Of a stretch of 64,000 nt of DNA, positions 44,785 through 55,642 are shown one piece after another (the stretch's first letter is position 1; each line of letters begins with the position of its first letter). Source of the stretch: Agriotes lineatus. Taxonomy: Eukaryota > Arthropoda > Insecta > Coleoptera > Elateridae. The translations under genes were made by a program, and so were the position numbers. Under the pieces are notes generated by a model that worked only from the letters and a program-made list of their open reading frames with translations, did not search any database and was not told the origin of the DNA. Location: assembly GCA_940337035.1 (NCBI GenBank), contig CALNHX010003626.1, forward strand, positions 62,001-126,000, in the 5' to 3' direction.

Positions 44785-45009
44785 AGTTTAGAACCAATGC
44801 CATTCTGTTATGTTTATGATTCCAAATTAATCTGAATGAGCACAATTTGCTTGATTCTTCGTTCGTTTCTCCTCGGTGTCTGCACGTGTCAGGGTCCCTA
44901 GATGACGAAAACAGGTTTCTCAATTCCGTCTGTCTTTTAGCGGTTCAACTCAAAAACTATTTGTTGGAGGAAAATGATATTTTGCATGCAGGTTATATGT
45001 CTACCTGGC

Positions 45010-45888
45010 ATGAAACCGAGAAAAATTTGGTCACTGGGTGAATATATTTAAAAAAAAAATTGTTTGGTTTTGCTTTAACTGAGAAATAGATAAAAGTAAT
45101 AATTTGCACAGAGCTCAGGCTTTACTGTTAGTTAATGAAATTAAGAGCCAACGGATAAAGAATAAATGTTGTAAAAGAGACAAAAGGAGGGCAACGAAAG
45201 ATGCGTTCGATATAAGGCAGCTGCTAAGCACAGATGCGAAGCGTCCTCGATTTGCTTGCAGGCTACTGCCAAGCGGTGAAAATGTCTACGCATGCGCTGA
45301 AGATCGAATTCCACCGCCGAGAATGGTTTTTTTAACTTGAAAATTGATGTAATCGCATTACTAAGTGTTTCCTTATTGTTTAGTGCCACAACGTCGACTT
45401 GCAAAGGAAGTTGTGGGTAAAGCCCTTTACAAATATTTAAATGTTTTTTTAATTTACCTCTTACCGATAAAGGTATCCTATGAGGTAGTTTTGCAATAGG
45501 TACAGCGTTAGGTTTTATTTTATCCTACATTTCTTATTAAACCTGTAAGTGCATCTATGTTATCTTTTATAAGTTTTGCTTTATCTAAAATGCTTAGACT
45601 ATTTCCATCATTAACCTGTGATGTTATTCTCATAATTTACAAGCTTCTATATCTAACCAAGGTTATGACTTATCATATACTATTATGCGATTTAATTTAT
45701 ATTTTTAACTTTAAATTCGCACTTAAGCCTAATTTTACCCACACCTCTTATTTTATGACAGGTATAATTGTCTAGTATTACCTTAGGATCTTATTGGTCC
45801 GCACTGGCTGGCTGGTAGTATCTTGAACCATATTGCTTCACGCTCGCCTTCGATCATCTCCAACCATTTGTTTTTCTTTTGTTTGACT
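45010..45888. other. Diverged repeat remnant and AT-rich spacer
   Basis: 45010-45140 is a diverged copy of the start of the 853-bp unit. An open stretch of 78 codons (45104-45340) has no recognised domain. The rest is AT-rich. Confidence 0.4.
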
Positions 45889-45889
45889 T

Positions 45890-46300
45890 CACTGATCATC
45901 ATCATCGTCATGATCACAGTTAGCCTTTATCCGTCCACTACTAAACGTAGGCATCTCCTGAACTCTTTCATTCATTTCCGTCCTGTGTTAATTGAAACCA
46001 GCGCAGCGGCGCTGTTTTCTTTAAATCATCCAGCCACCGCTTTTGCGATCTTCCCACACTGCGTCTGGCCAACCTCGGTTTCCAGTGGGCTAGTTTTGCT
46101 GTCCATCTATTTGGGCCCTGCCTAGCGACATGTCCCACCCATTTTCACTTCAGCTGTGCTATGCGGTGCATTACATATGTAATTTTTGTGTTCTTTGGAA
46201 TTGTCTGTCTCAAGCCGACATTCTTTGTGTTTGCGCGCTTTGTCGTGCTCGTAGATTTTGATACGCCGATCTGTAATTTCCAAACTTCACCGACGTTCAC
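45890..46300 (-). pseudogene. RTE-type LINE, ORF2 C-terminal end
   Basis: Minus strand. The broken frame gives RIAQLKWKWVGHVARQGPNR, then SVGRSQKRWLDDLKKT, then LTQDGNE and DAYV, the conserved C-terminus of insect RTE-like endonuclease-reverse transcriptases. It ends in a short (ATG/GAT)n-type tail (CATCATCATCGTCATGATCA on the plus strand near 45895-45915), as is typical for these elements. It is 5'-truncated with several stops. Confidence 0.75.
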
Positions 46301-46471
46301 CTTTTGAGCATTGACTCCGGATGATGTTTTTAATTAAAATTTATATTATATCATATTGAAGACAAACCAACTTTAGAATAGTTTTACTGAGCCTAAAAGT
46401 TTTCAAAATTGCATTACATAATAAATCGAAAACATTGTTCAACTTCAACTTCACATCTAGTAATCTAGTAA

Positions 46472-46477
46472 TTTATT
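46472..46477 (-). terminator. Polyadenylation signal AATAAA for the CRAL-TRIO gene
   Basis: AATAAA on the minus strand 60 bases after the stop codon of the last CRAL-TRIO exon. The position is suitable for 3'-end formation; there is no expression evidence. Confidence 0.5.
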
Positions 46478-46536
46478 CTTAAATGCCTAACTATTATTGG
46501 AACATTAGAAGCAGTCTAACTGCATCACTAAGTACA

Positions 46537-46752
46537 TTATAGAAATCTAGATCTTAGTAAGTATTTTATACTGTGTCGTTGAAGTTCTGTCGCTTTAAAA
46601 TACGGTTGCATCTGTATTAGTTTTTTCGTGTTCCTTTCGTGAAGAACTCGAACTGGTGGCAGGTCACCGCCATAGTCCTCAGGCAGGCAACGTTTTGGTA
46701 TCCACTTCTTGTAGAATTCTTCCATATCCATGTTGCATTGGTGAAAATGTAA
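46537..46752 (-). CDS. CRAL-TRIO lipid-transfer protein, last exon
   Basis: Minus strand. A good acceptor (AACTTTCAG) ends at 46753 and the exon reads LHFHQCNMDMEEFYKKWIPK, then RCLPEDYGGDLP and VRVLHE, to a stop at 46537-46539. IP...CLP.DYGGDLP is the hallmark end of the CRAL-TRIO domain of insect alpha-tocopherol-transfer-protein-like and clavesin-like proteins, which carry small hydrophobic ligands in the cytosol. It joins in phase 0 to the exon at 61568-61744, whose end KKVWDM is exactly what precedes HFHQ in the family. It has 71 codons and no lesions. The gene's N-terminal CRAL-TRIO_N exons are not in the window or not recognised. Confidence 0.85.
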   Translation of the reverse strand, partial: LHFHQCNMDMEEFYKKWIPKRCLPEDYGGDLPPVRVLHERNTKKLIQMQPYFKATELQRHSIKYLLRSRFL

Positions 46753-47512
46753 CTGAAAGTTAAAAACATTGAATACTTGAACTATAAAATGGGTTTCTAT
46801 ATGCAAAATGTAGTTTTACTACCGAAAGTAAACACAATTTTAAGATAATAATAAGCAAGTATTTTACTGTAGGTCTTTTAAAGTAATATATGAAAAGTTC
46901 ACATTGCATAGCGATTGCTTGTGATCCATCTGCTTACTTTTTTGTTTTATGTCGGTAATAAAACAGTGCACCCAAGATCCGTTGGTTTTCAAATATTGAA
47001 AGCTTAAATTCAGGTTTTGATATGAAAGAATAATTACTTAGAATTTTAAATTTTTATACAAAATTCAAATTAGCATTTAAACTGTAGTTGTTTAGAGTAT
47101 GAAAATTAGTTATTACAAAGATTAAAAAATAAGTGTCATAATAATCAGTAACGAAATTGCAGACTGTAATCTATATTAAAATACTTAAAATTGTCATAAA
47201 TGATAAAAAAGTGTGGAAAAATTTGAACTTTAAGGATATAAAACGAAGAAAATTTCTTATATCTCCAAGAACTAAAGGTATTATAATTACTAAATTTGAC
47301 AATCATAATCAACTCAAAATCAATGAACAAGTTAGTGTAACTAAGATATAGGTTTGAAGATATTTGTAATCCAATGCAGCCAAAAAATAATATTCACGAT
47401 TTATTAAACTTCATATGGATGTATGTTTTTGTCTGATATGAATATTATTCGTAGTGATTTGAATTGTATACGTTAAGGATTACATGGTTGTATTGAGCTT
47501 TATAATATACAT
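46753..47512. other. AT-rich intron sequence
   Basis: No element recognised before the Jockey 5' end. Confidence 0.5.
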
Positions 47513-47547
47513 AAGTCGCGAGTTTACTGTGAGCGGAACCGGACGTG
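47513..47547 (+). promoter_or_regulatory. Internal Jockey promoter: Inr plus DPE candidate
   Basis: ATAAGTCG at 47511-47518 resembles the initiator TCAGT(C/T), and GGACGT at 47541-47546 fits the downstream promoter element 28 bases further on. Jockey elements are known to use exactly this TATA-less Inr/DPE arrangement. Inferred from spacing. Confidence 0.45.
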
Positions 47548-47696
47548 TTATAGGTGCGGCCAGTGAACCTCGATCGTTTAACGTTACCAAAACTTTTCCA
47601 GCGAATTATTCTAACAAATATCCTACTTAAAATTAAAAACTAAGTACGTTAAGTTATATTGGGCCCTTCGGAAGGGTACCAGGACTAATTAAAAAT

Positions 47697-48450
47697 ATGC
47701 CTATCATGCTATCACCACCAGCAGACAACAGTAAAAGATATATGTTTGAAAATAGCCCACTAATCAAAACCAACAAATATTATGTCCCTCCAACATGGAA
47801 ACAGAATCCCAAGACGCAGCAAAAAAAGATAAAATCCCCCCAATCTACTTGCACGAAGGAGACAATTTTCAAAAAGTAATAGAAAACATTAAAAAATTAG
47901 CAACAACAGATTTTATCACTGCATGCAAGGACAAATTTCTAAAAATAAACGTAACTTGCACTGATGATTACTGAAAACTTACAAGCTTTTATGATAAGAA
48001 TAACCTAAACTACCACACATTCCGCGATCCCGAAGCCCAAGCTAAACAACTATCAGGCGTGATGCGCAGCGTACCCTCACTGAGCGAGGAAAAAATGAAA
48101 ATTGTTTTGAAAAAACTTAAATACCCAATAACTAAAGTCACCAGGCTGTACAACAAAGACAATATACCGATCCCAATTTGTGCGCTTGAAGTTGAAAAAA
48201 CAAACAACATCAACGAAATATTTAATATTACCAGATTTATGCACTGCATAGTATCAATCGAGCCTAGAAAAAGATCTCAAGACATACCACAGTGCAAGCG
48301 CTGTCAGCGATATGGGCACACACGCAACTATTGCAAACTAGAACCACGTTGCGTAAAATGCTTAGGCTCACATCTATATATGGAGTGTCCCAAAAGACCA
48401 AATGAAAAACCGAGATGTATAAACTGCGAAGAAGAGCACCCTGCAAATTA
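47697..48450 (+). pseudogene. Jockey ORF1 (nucleic-acid-binding Gag-like protein)
   Basis: Starts MPIMLSPPADNSKRYMF at 47697. The frame breaks near 47830 and has a TGA near 47970. The main open part, 48059-48451, has a pre-C2HC region (ITRFMHCIVSIEPRKRSQ) followed by zinc knuckles: CKRCQRYGHTRNYC (CX2CX4HX4C), CVKCLGSHLYMEC (CX2CX3HX4C) and a third, CINCEEEH, that is cut short by a TAA where Cys is expected. This layout is specific to Jockey Gag-like proteins, which bind the element RNA. Downstream frame remnants continue to about 48670. Confidence 0.85.
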
Positions 48451-48699
48451 AACAGGCTGTGATCATTTCAAACAAACACAAAGTAGACAAATAACACATA
48501 ATGCATCAACGCGACAACAAAGAACCAACACGAGACCATCATTTGTAGATGAAAGAAGGAGCTACTCGGAGGCAACACAGCAACAGAACATATACATAAA
48601 TTTTTACCACTTATCGTACCACTACTTACAGGCGCTACAAATGGCGACTAATAAACAAAACAATTCTCTATCAACACAAATTATATTTAATAATTTAAC

Positions 48700-49822
48700 T
48701 TTAATGAACTGGAATGCTGATGGCATCAAAAGACAGCGCAGTATATTTATCGCATTTTAGCACGACACAATATAGACATAGCCTGCGTGTCAGTAACACA
48801 CCTAATTAACACAGAAAACTTTAAAATACCAGACTATAACATTTTTAGAAAAGATCGAATAGGTATGATAGCTTTGGGAGGGGTAGAAATTATAGCAAAA
48901 AGTAAACTGGAAATCCGAGAAATTTATCCAGATAACCTTAATAATCTAGAAGCAGTTACTGTCATAGTCAAAACAGAAAATAATTCCAAGATAAAAGTAG
49001 CATGCATATACAAACAACCGAACCGGAGGCTGGATGAAAATACTCTTCTATTTATTTTTAATGACAACCAGCCAACAATGGCCATTGGAGATTTTAACAC
49101 CTTTTGGGGCTGCAGAACCACCAACCCGAATGAAACAAGGCTAAATAACTACAGCATATCCCATACGATTCAAATAGCAGCTCCGGGTTAGTACACGTAC
49201 TACCCATACAGGACAGACCGACCTCCAGATATTCTAGATATTATGCTACTTAAGAATGTCATAAGACCAATTTATCAAAATGTAATGACAGAGTTAGATT
49301 TCGATCATCTGCCCGTCATAATGTCCTTCAATACTACCCTTCGACAAGAAGTCAAATTACCTAAGCTTATTAATGGGAAAGTGGATTGGCAAACACTCCA
49401 AAAAGTATTGTACGACCACATCAAATGTCCTTGCCAAATCCAAACAACACAGCAAATTGATGAAGAAATAAACACCCTCGTACAAGCAACAAAAGAATCC
49501 ATAAAGGTAGCGACAATAAGCACTAACACAAGAAGACCAAATAATTATTAGCACCCACCGTTGGAAATTTTACAATTAATAACAGAAAAGCAGAAGACTA
49601 TGGCAAAATACTCGACAGCAGCAATATAAAACACAACAAAATAGATTAATACGCCAAGTAAAAACAGAACTAGACGAACAGAGATTTAACTTTTACCAAA
49701 GCTGCATTAATGAGTTACAACCCAATGACTTTACAATGTGGCAAGCTACCAAGAAAATTCTTCGACAGCCCCAGATAATTGGACCGTTGAAAGAAGGGAA
49801 CATAACATATACTGCAATGGTA
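48700..49822 (+). pseudogene. Jockey ORF2, endonuclease domain
   Basis: An AP-like endonuclease: LTLMNWNADGIKRQR near 48700 (N-terminal catalytic Asn), an ETH-equivalent block reading SVTHL near 48790, AIGDFNTFWG near 49083, and LDFDHLPVIMSF near 49275 (the SDHLPV block, with Asp-His kept). It nicks target DNA for reverse transcription. Stops lie near 48758 and 49188 (TAG) and at 49549, and the frame breaks again later. It continues as a connector (IGPLKEGNITYT) to the insert at 49823. Confidence 0.85.
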
Positions 49823-51683
49823 TGTCTAAATAGTGTTGCAATATGTTTTTAATTTACTTTTTTTGAAAATAAGGGTACCACGCAAATATTTTTCGTATTC
49901 GTGTTATCAAATCTTAGATTGATTAAAAGTTATTTGTAAATTGATAGATAAAATAAATAGTTGTATGCCCTTTATAATATTTTATTTATCTGCAATTAAT
50001 CCAATACGCTAGCTCAAATCGATAAAGCAAAGACTCGTCTCGGTTGGGTCCACCCTGAATGCATACTTTATTAAAATTATTAAATAAGGATCTGCTTCTG
50101 CATACGCTTAACTGCGCACAATCGAAACTGAAATTGGGTCAAATATAAGCCAAGATGGACGCCGTTTGCAAGATCGCGTCAAATTGAATAAACAAAACAA
50201 GTAAAATCGATCACAGTTCAATTGGTAACTATTTAAATTAGTTGGTTTTAGCGACATTAATCCTCATTGGTTTCTAGCATTTATTTATGGGGGCCCGGGT
50301 TTTTCCCAACTGTTTATTTTGGCGTGGGTTTGGATCACACTAACGGATAACCTCAAATAATGGAGTTTGGGCTTTTTGGCAGACTGGAATCACTCGTACG
50401 GCAATGGAACTGGCCTGGATTGCCTTGAGTATTGCACTTCTTACGCATGCATGAATTTCCCGGCGCTCACTTAATTAATTTTAAAGTTATCAGTACCTGC
50501 ACTAGTCGTTTTTAAATCGGAGGGTTCTTAGCTACTCAAACCTTGTTGTGGGGCTGCTGTGGGCCGGATCCTACTGTTGGGGAACGGGCACGTACTCCAC
50601 GGGCTGCTGAATGGCACTGGTGTCTTCCCCAATGGGCTGGCTGGACTGGTCAACCTTCTAGTGGCTCTCGAAACTTGGTCGCTCCGGATCGAGGTTATGT
50701 TACACAGTATCGGACACCTCAACAATTTTTGGTGGCGGATTTTGATAAAAATAATACCACAGGTACACAAAAATTTTCTCAACACACTGGTAAAGTTTCA
50801 GACATGTATTTTTATTTTTAATAGCAGAAATTTTAATTTAAGTACAGAGCACAATTTCACACGTCAAGCAATTAATTTATTAATTTGTCTTCCTTTATTA
50901 TTTTGTTATAAACAAAAGCTAGTTAATTTCAAATTAATTACGAATGTTAACATGGTTCAAAATACTGACTTTTAACAATAAATTTTACTTAAAACTAAGA
51001 TTTTGTACACTAATTTTACTTCTAAGATAATTGTTTACATTTATACTAATTTTGCACGTATATTTGTCACTGTTCGTTTTTTTTTAATTTGCGTTTAAAT
51101 ATTCACATGTCACTGCACTGATTAGAGTATTTAATTCGCGCATTTCCTGCACTAGCTTCCTTTGAATTCACTGTTTTTATTTCCACATCTTTAAGTTCAT
51201 ATGCTGTCTCCTTTTCTGCACTTCCTATAACCCTTGCCTTTTGATTCTTACGGTTTCCTTCAAATGCTTTAATGCCTTCATTCTTATCTGCTCGTTGCAT
51301 GTTCATAAGCTTATCTATCTTTCAATTATCATTCTTATATAACCCTGACTGAATTTCACTATTAAACTGTACCTGAATTCTACGCTTCATTCCCTTGCGT
51401 TTGCGATCCATCTTGTAATTATTAAATTTTATTCGGCTTGGCATTTACTTTAGCATAAACCTAATCAATTAACTGAACTTACATTCAACTTAGATCCCTG
51501 TGCGAAATGCTTTGCTTATTGCGTTCATTAATTAATTATTCTGCAATTACTGGCATATCATTCCAACTGTATTCATTCTGGAAAATTCAAGTTTTAGCTT
51601 TGCAGTTGTATAAAATATCTCACTCTGAGCTTTCATGAAATGTCCATTAATTTGGCAATGCTAACAAAGTTGATTGGTAGGGC
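49823..51683. mobile_element. Unclassified 1.86-kb insert in the Jockey ORF2
   Basis: Jockey coding sequence stops at NITYTAM (about 49820) and resumes at about 51690 with HSNTADEEICNIFAYHF, so this DNA is an insertion. It contains a GC-richer block (50540-50710) with overlapping open frames and a minus-strand basic frame (51103-51444). The word AGCTACTCAAACCTTG (50529-50544) recurs at 58521-58536, which suggests a shared repeat. I cannot name the family or identify its exact ends. Confidence 0.6.
51103..51444 (-). pseudogene. Basic Lys-rich reading frame in the insert, one stop
   Basis: ATG at 51442-51444, in-frame TGA at 51322-51324, end at 51103. The start reads MPSRIKFNNYKMDRKRKGMK, then MNMQRADKNEGIKAFEGNRK and KARVIGSAEKETAYELKD. 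It is highly charged and has no recognised fold. It could be the start of a gag-like gene of the inserted element. The function is unknown. Confidence 0.35.
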
Positions 51684-51689
51684 TTAAAA

Positions 51690-52371
51690 CCATAGCAATA
51701 CAGCAGACGAAGAAATCTGCAATATATTTGCGTACCATTTTGAAGCTGTGTTTACTTCGGCACCAAATAATGCTAATACATTCGATGACGAAGTAAGACA
51801 ATATCTTGCGCAACACGAACCTAATAAAGGTAGTGAATTCAAACCAACATCGCCTAGAGAAATTAAAAGACTAGCCATAAAACTTAAAGTAAAAAAAGCC
51901 CCAGGAAGGGACCTCATACCAAACATAATAATTAAAAATTTCACAACTAAAGCATATGCTTACTTAGTAACAGTTTGCAACGCCTGTATGCGACTTGGTT
52001 ACTTCCCTGCTGCCTGGAGGCATGCAATCCTACTAGTATTTCACAAACCTGAAAAAAATCGACACTCTCTAACGAGCTATCAACCAATCAGCTTGCTTCC
52101 AACATTATCCAAATTGCTAGAAAAAATACTAAACAGGCGTCTACTTCAAAACCTACATCTGTTGAACACACTCTCTCCGTTCCAATTTGGATTTAGATCC
52201 CAACACCGAACGACCCACCAGCTACAGAGAATAGTAAAATACATAGTAAACGGCTATGAAAATAAAACATATACTACAGCAGCATTCCTGGATATAGCTA
52301 AGGCAGGGTCTGGATGGAAGGTCTACTTTATAAACTCCAGCGTATCCATATACCAGATTACTTGATATACA
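51690..52371 (+). pseudogene. Jockey ORF2, reverse transcriptase fingers and palm start
   Basis: The frame 51748-52365 reads APNNANTFDDEVRQYL, KKAPGRDLIPNIIIKN, YQPISLLPTLSKLLEKIL, PFQFGFRSQHRTTHQLQRI and TAAFLDIAKA, the Jockey RT from the pre-finger region to the first catalytic Asp block. A frameshift follows at about 52310, after which RVWMEGLLYKLQRIHIPDYL appears in another frame. The element then ends abruptly at the TIR of the next insertion. The YADD region is missing. Confidence 0.9.
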
Positions 52372-52908
52372 GGGTGTTACAAAAAGGTGTTGCCAAACTT
52401 GGGGAGGTTATAGAATACATTGCGGTAAAATGTTTTTACATATAAACCGCTAGTCGAAAATGAGCGGTTTGGGTCTGGAGCAATTTTTGTCCATAAACGT
52501 AATGTTATCTTGTTGACAGAAAAATACTTCAATATTTAGTTAATTTTTATTACATCAAGTCCTTCGTCTGTGAAACCCCTGTAATCACACAAGAGGAACG
52601 GTTAGAGAGACTGATGGCAGCCTGTCTTTTCGTGCAGAAAGATCCGCATATGTTACAACGGGTGCGCGATTCAATGAATCGAAGGGCACATTTATGTAAC
52701 GAGATTAAGGGCCGCCATTTTGAACCATTGTTATAAATTTATTATTTTCGCGTTATTTTTAATAAAAATTAACTAAATATCGAAGTCTTTTTCTATCAAC
52801 AAGATAACATTACGTTTATGGAAAAAATTGCTCCAGGGCCAAAACAGCTCATCTTCGACTAGGAGTTTATATGCAAAATTTGCTTACCACAATGTCTTCT
52901 ATAACCTC
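52372..52908 (+). mobile_element. Non-autonomous DUF4817-transposon with long TIRs, right end missing
   Basis: Left end ATACAGGGTGTTACAAAAAGG. The segment to about 52560 is the inverted complement of 52740-52908 (for example GAGGTTATAGAATACATTG against CAATGTCTTCTATAACCTC). Between the arms only the last 48 codons of a transposase remain (52590-52736). The outermost part of the right TIR is absent; the solo LTR begins there. Confidence 0.8.
52590..52736 (+). pseudogene. DUF4817-type transposase, C-terminal end
   Basis: The frame reads ERLERLMAACLFVQKDPHML, then SMNRRAHLCNEIKGRHFE and PLL before TAA. The RRA.LC...G.HFE.LL ending is typical of the insect transposases that begin with DUF4817 domains. 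It is the end of the protein type whose start is seen at 11356-11619. The catalytic domain is deleted. Confidence 0.7.
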
Positions 52909-54255
52909 TGTTACGGTATTAAAAGAACTTTACGACACCCACCCAAGGTGAGCATCGCACCACGGAATCAGTCCTGAAAAACTGGCACACTTGCCCTGAA
53001 ATCGGTTCGAAATAGGCTAATAGGCCACGGCTGGAACGCTCAGGGAGTCGGGCGTGAGTCACACGATACGTTCTGGGCAAGCGTGTTGTGGCATAATATA
53101 TATATAGGGTATGTCGAAATTGTGAGGGCGCCACCAAGCCTGTCTTAACCCGGCTAACCGGGCCTGGACGGTTAGACGGGAGCGAAGCACGCAAAATACT
53201 CCGCCGATAGGATTACTCAAGAAATGCAAGGTCGAATAACAATTTCGGGATTGCCTTATGCAGGGATTGTAATTAGGTGTCAATCCGACCGCGACTACGC
53301 AGCTGTTTCACCCACCTGTACGCTCAAAGCTCCCTCGTTCCGTCGCACAATAATCAGTACAATGAAGGGGGCGCTTATCTGAGACAGAACATGCACAAGT
53401 CGAAACAAAACAATAGTTTCCTTAGCTAACAAATCATGTATTGACTAACGGGTTTACAATGGGGCAGCAGAGTGCGTCGCACTATATCTATAAATGGATT
53501 ATAACTAAGGACACCAGCTGGCGCGCGCTCTAAACTTAGCGACAGATGTTGAACAGTAATGAACAGTAATGAGCAGTAATGAGTACAAATATGCTGGCGC
53601 GACGCCTTATGCAGCGAACAGCAAAGATCAAATTAGCACTCGCGTCATAGACAGTCTGCGATTCTGAATAAATGCACAAATATGCTGGCGCGACGCCTCA
53701 TGCAGCGAACAGCAAAGATCGAATTAGCACTCGCGACATGGACAGTCTGCGATTCTGAATGAATGCACCAATATGCTGGCGCGACGCCTTATGCAGCGAA
53801 CAGCAAAGATCGAATTAGCACTCGCGACATGGACAAATATGACGACAGTGCCTGTAGGCACCAGAGATGTGACGGCTCGCTCGCGTTCACATCGGTAATC
53901 AGTTCAAAGACACATACCTTAATAATGTAGGCGGTTGGGGAGCCTGGTACAGTTGAGTTGCGACAGGCTGCAGTCTTAGGTGGCAGGTACCTTCGATGTT
54001 CGACGGCTATAGGGATGAGTGCACATCCGCCATAATGGCGACGTGAGACGCGTCAGGACGTGTACGACGAGACGACGAAAAATGGGCCACTTTCGTTCTG
54101 CGGGACAGATCCTCGAAGGTCGAGATGAAGGGGGCACGACCCCTTTCTTACGGAAGCAGGAAACTGGGCTCAAAGAGCACACACGCTACGCCGAAGACAA
54201 TTCGAAACTCACACTGACAACCACCACACAAGCGTTCTCTGCAACGGGCTGCGGT
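52909..54255 (-). repeat. Solo LTR of the Gypsy element, truncated, with three 91-bp units
   Basis: Minus strand. It begins (plus strand) with TGTTACGGTATT, the complement of the LTR end ATACCGTAACA, and follows the LTR back to the word CAGCCCGTTGCAG (54240-54255). About 340 bp of the LTR start are missing. It is more diverged than the two LTRs of the full element. It carries three 91-bp units and small duplications of GAACAGTAAT (53551-53585). A BEL/Pao gag begins immediately after it. Confidence 0.9.
53591..53840 (-). repeat. 91-bp VNTR, three units, in the solo LTR
   Basis: ATGCTGGCGC at 53591, 53682 and 53773, with exact spacing of 91. Confidence 0.92.
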
Positions 54256-55032
54256 CTGCTTTTCCTAATGGGGCATTGTTGTGGATAAGTCGCCCAAAAA
54301 CGTCGTGAAAGGTTGTTCAATTTTCATAACTTCCTTCAAAGTTTGGCATGGCAATTTTTGGCAATGGGATAGCCAACTCCTCTCGTGGTCGTGGCTGCTC
54401 GTTTCTCGGGATGCTACTTATTTTATTAAATATTTGAGCTATTACCTGGTTATAACGCTCTCGCATCTGATTTTAAACTTCAACCGTGAAGTAGTCCTCC
54501 GCAAATTCTAGTTCACATCCGAGAATTTCATCATGGAGGTTCGTGATGCTTTCCCACTGCTTGCATATTTTGCTGGCTTTATGCTCGTAGACCATTTTCG
54601 TCTGGGCTTGTTCTAATGCTGGCATTGCCTCGTCCAGCACCTTGCTAAATAATCGCATTTCGATTTCTTGCTACTTGAGTCTGCCTACTTGTTCGATGGG
54701 GTTTTTCATTTTCTCGGTTTCTAGGCCGTTATTTTCCTCACTGGCTAGATTTAAATTTTCCTGCCATTCGTGTATGTAATCTGTAATCACTTGATATTTT
54801 TCTTTTACATGGCTGTAGAAATCCTTCTTAATGTACTCTTGATCTGCTGGAAGTCGCTTTTGCAGGTCGATGTCACCGTCCTCGAATGCCTCCATAATCG
54901 TTTCAATTCATTTTTTTGCTTGGCTAAGTACAGTCGATTTTTCCTGCTTCCAGAACTCTTTTTCATATTTGTGAGCAACTGGCACATTTTGTCTGCCAGC
55001 TGCTTCTGTTCCTTTATTACTGATTCCATGTC
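54256..55032 (-). pseudogene. BEL/Pao gag, truncated
   Basis: Minus strand, ATG near 55029. It reads ESVIKEQKQLADKMCQLLTN, then coiled-coil-rich charged sequence (LQKRLPADQEYIKKDFYSH, EILGCELEFAEDYF), and then ELAIPLPKIAMPNFEGSY with TTFHDVFGRLIHNN, the LPK...FEG.Y...F.D.F motif of BEL/Pao Gag. There is a frameshift near 54880 and stops at 54671, 54473 and near 54318. At 54255 the frame runs directly into the truncated Gypsy LTR, so the rest of gag and pol is lost. Confidence 0.8.
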
Positions 55033-55624
55033 GTCGCAGTTTCTTTACTGGCGTTGGAACTAAACTGGTCTGATAAGTAGTATCTTACCACTTTCCGATT
55101 TTCCAATTTTTTAGCGGGAGGTATGCCGCTGAAGATTCTTCTCGCTGAACAGCGGAAGTCCTTGAAATTGTTTTTCTTAGCAGGACGTATACTGCTAACA
55201 CTTATTCTCGCCCCTGTGGCGGGAATTTTCTTGTACTGAGTCGTAGGACGTTGCTCCTTGGCGACGGCTCAATTTTCACTTCTTCCCAATCTATTTACAG
55301 AAAAGTACATACCAGTCTTGTTGCGAAATTTTTCATACATATATCACAGATCCGGTTCAGTTGCTTTATTTGTTCAGAGCTTGGATCCGTTCCGCGTGTC
55401 CCAGGACTCTTGATTGATGGACTAATTTCTTCTGTTTCCAGTTCGGAAGGACCTAAGAGTCCACGATGTTATCTTGACTTGAGGAATTTTCTCCAAAATC
55501 CAGTTTCTTCTTTACCGGCGAGTTGTTGGCTCGAAGGACCAATGTAAAAAATAGCCAATATTTCGTTCAATTATTCTTCTTTTTGTAAAGTCCGGTCCAG
55601 TTACCCAATCAGCCCAAAATTTGG
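55033..55624 (-). other. BEL/Pao leader
   Basis: Between the primer site and gag on the minus strand. A 22-bp direct repeat (GGCTCGAAGGACCAATGTAAAA) occurs at about 55528 and 55629, so part of the primer site and LTR end is duplicated 101 bp away. Confidence 0.55.
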
Positions 55625-55642
55625 ATCCGGCTCGAAGGACCA
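55625..55642 (-). other. Primer-binding site, tRNA-Tyr type
   Basis: On the minus strand TGGTCCTTCGAGCCGGAT is complementary to the 3' end of insect tRNA-Tyr, with CCA. It lies one base after an LTR-like end (TTTTACA), in the correct orientation for the gag at 54256-55032. Confidence 0.75.

Larger units (their letters stand above)
43302..45007. repeat. 853-bp tandem duplication, two nearly identical units
   Basis: 43302-44154 and 44155-45007 are almost identical by eye; the minus-strand 69-codon frames at 43722-43931 and 44575-44784 are identical at protein level. Each unit begins at TGGCATGAAACC, and a third occurrence of that word starts a diverged partial unit at about 45008. The 150 bp just before the first unit are an older, diverged copy of each unit's end. 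An old array appears to have undergone a recent extra duplication, or there is an assembly artefact. Confidence 0.9.
47513..52371 (+). mobile_element. Jockey-type LINE with intact-looking 5' end, interrupted
   Basis: The 5' leader starts near 47513. Then come ORF1 (47697-48450), an endonuclease (48700-49560), a connector to about 49822, a 1.86-kb insert (49823-51683), and RT fingers and palm up to about 52371, where a DUF4817 TIR element begins. The rest of the RT (YADD region) is missing. A Jockey C-terminus at 56222-56572 on the same strand might be its displaced 3' end. Frameshifts and stops throughout make it dead. Confidence 0.85.

Noticed and set aside
45823..46125. 100-codon hydrophobic frame as a membrane protein
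   Set aside because: It is the reverse complement of the conserved RTE C-terminus, which explains the sequence better.
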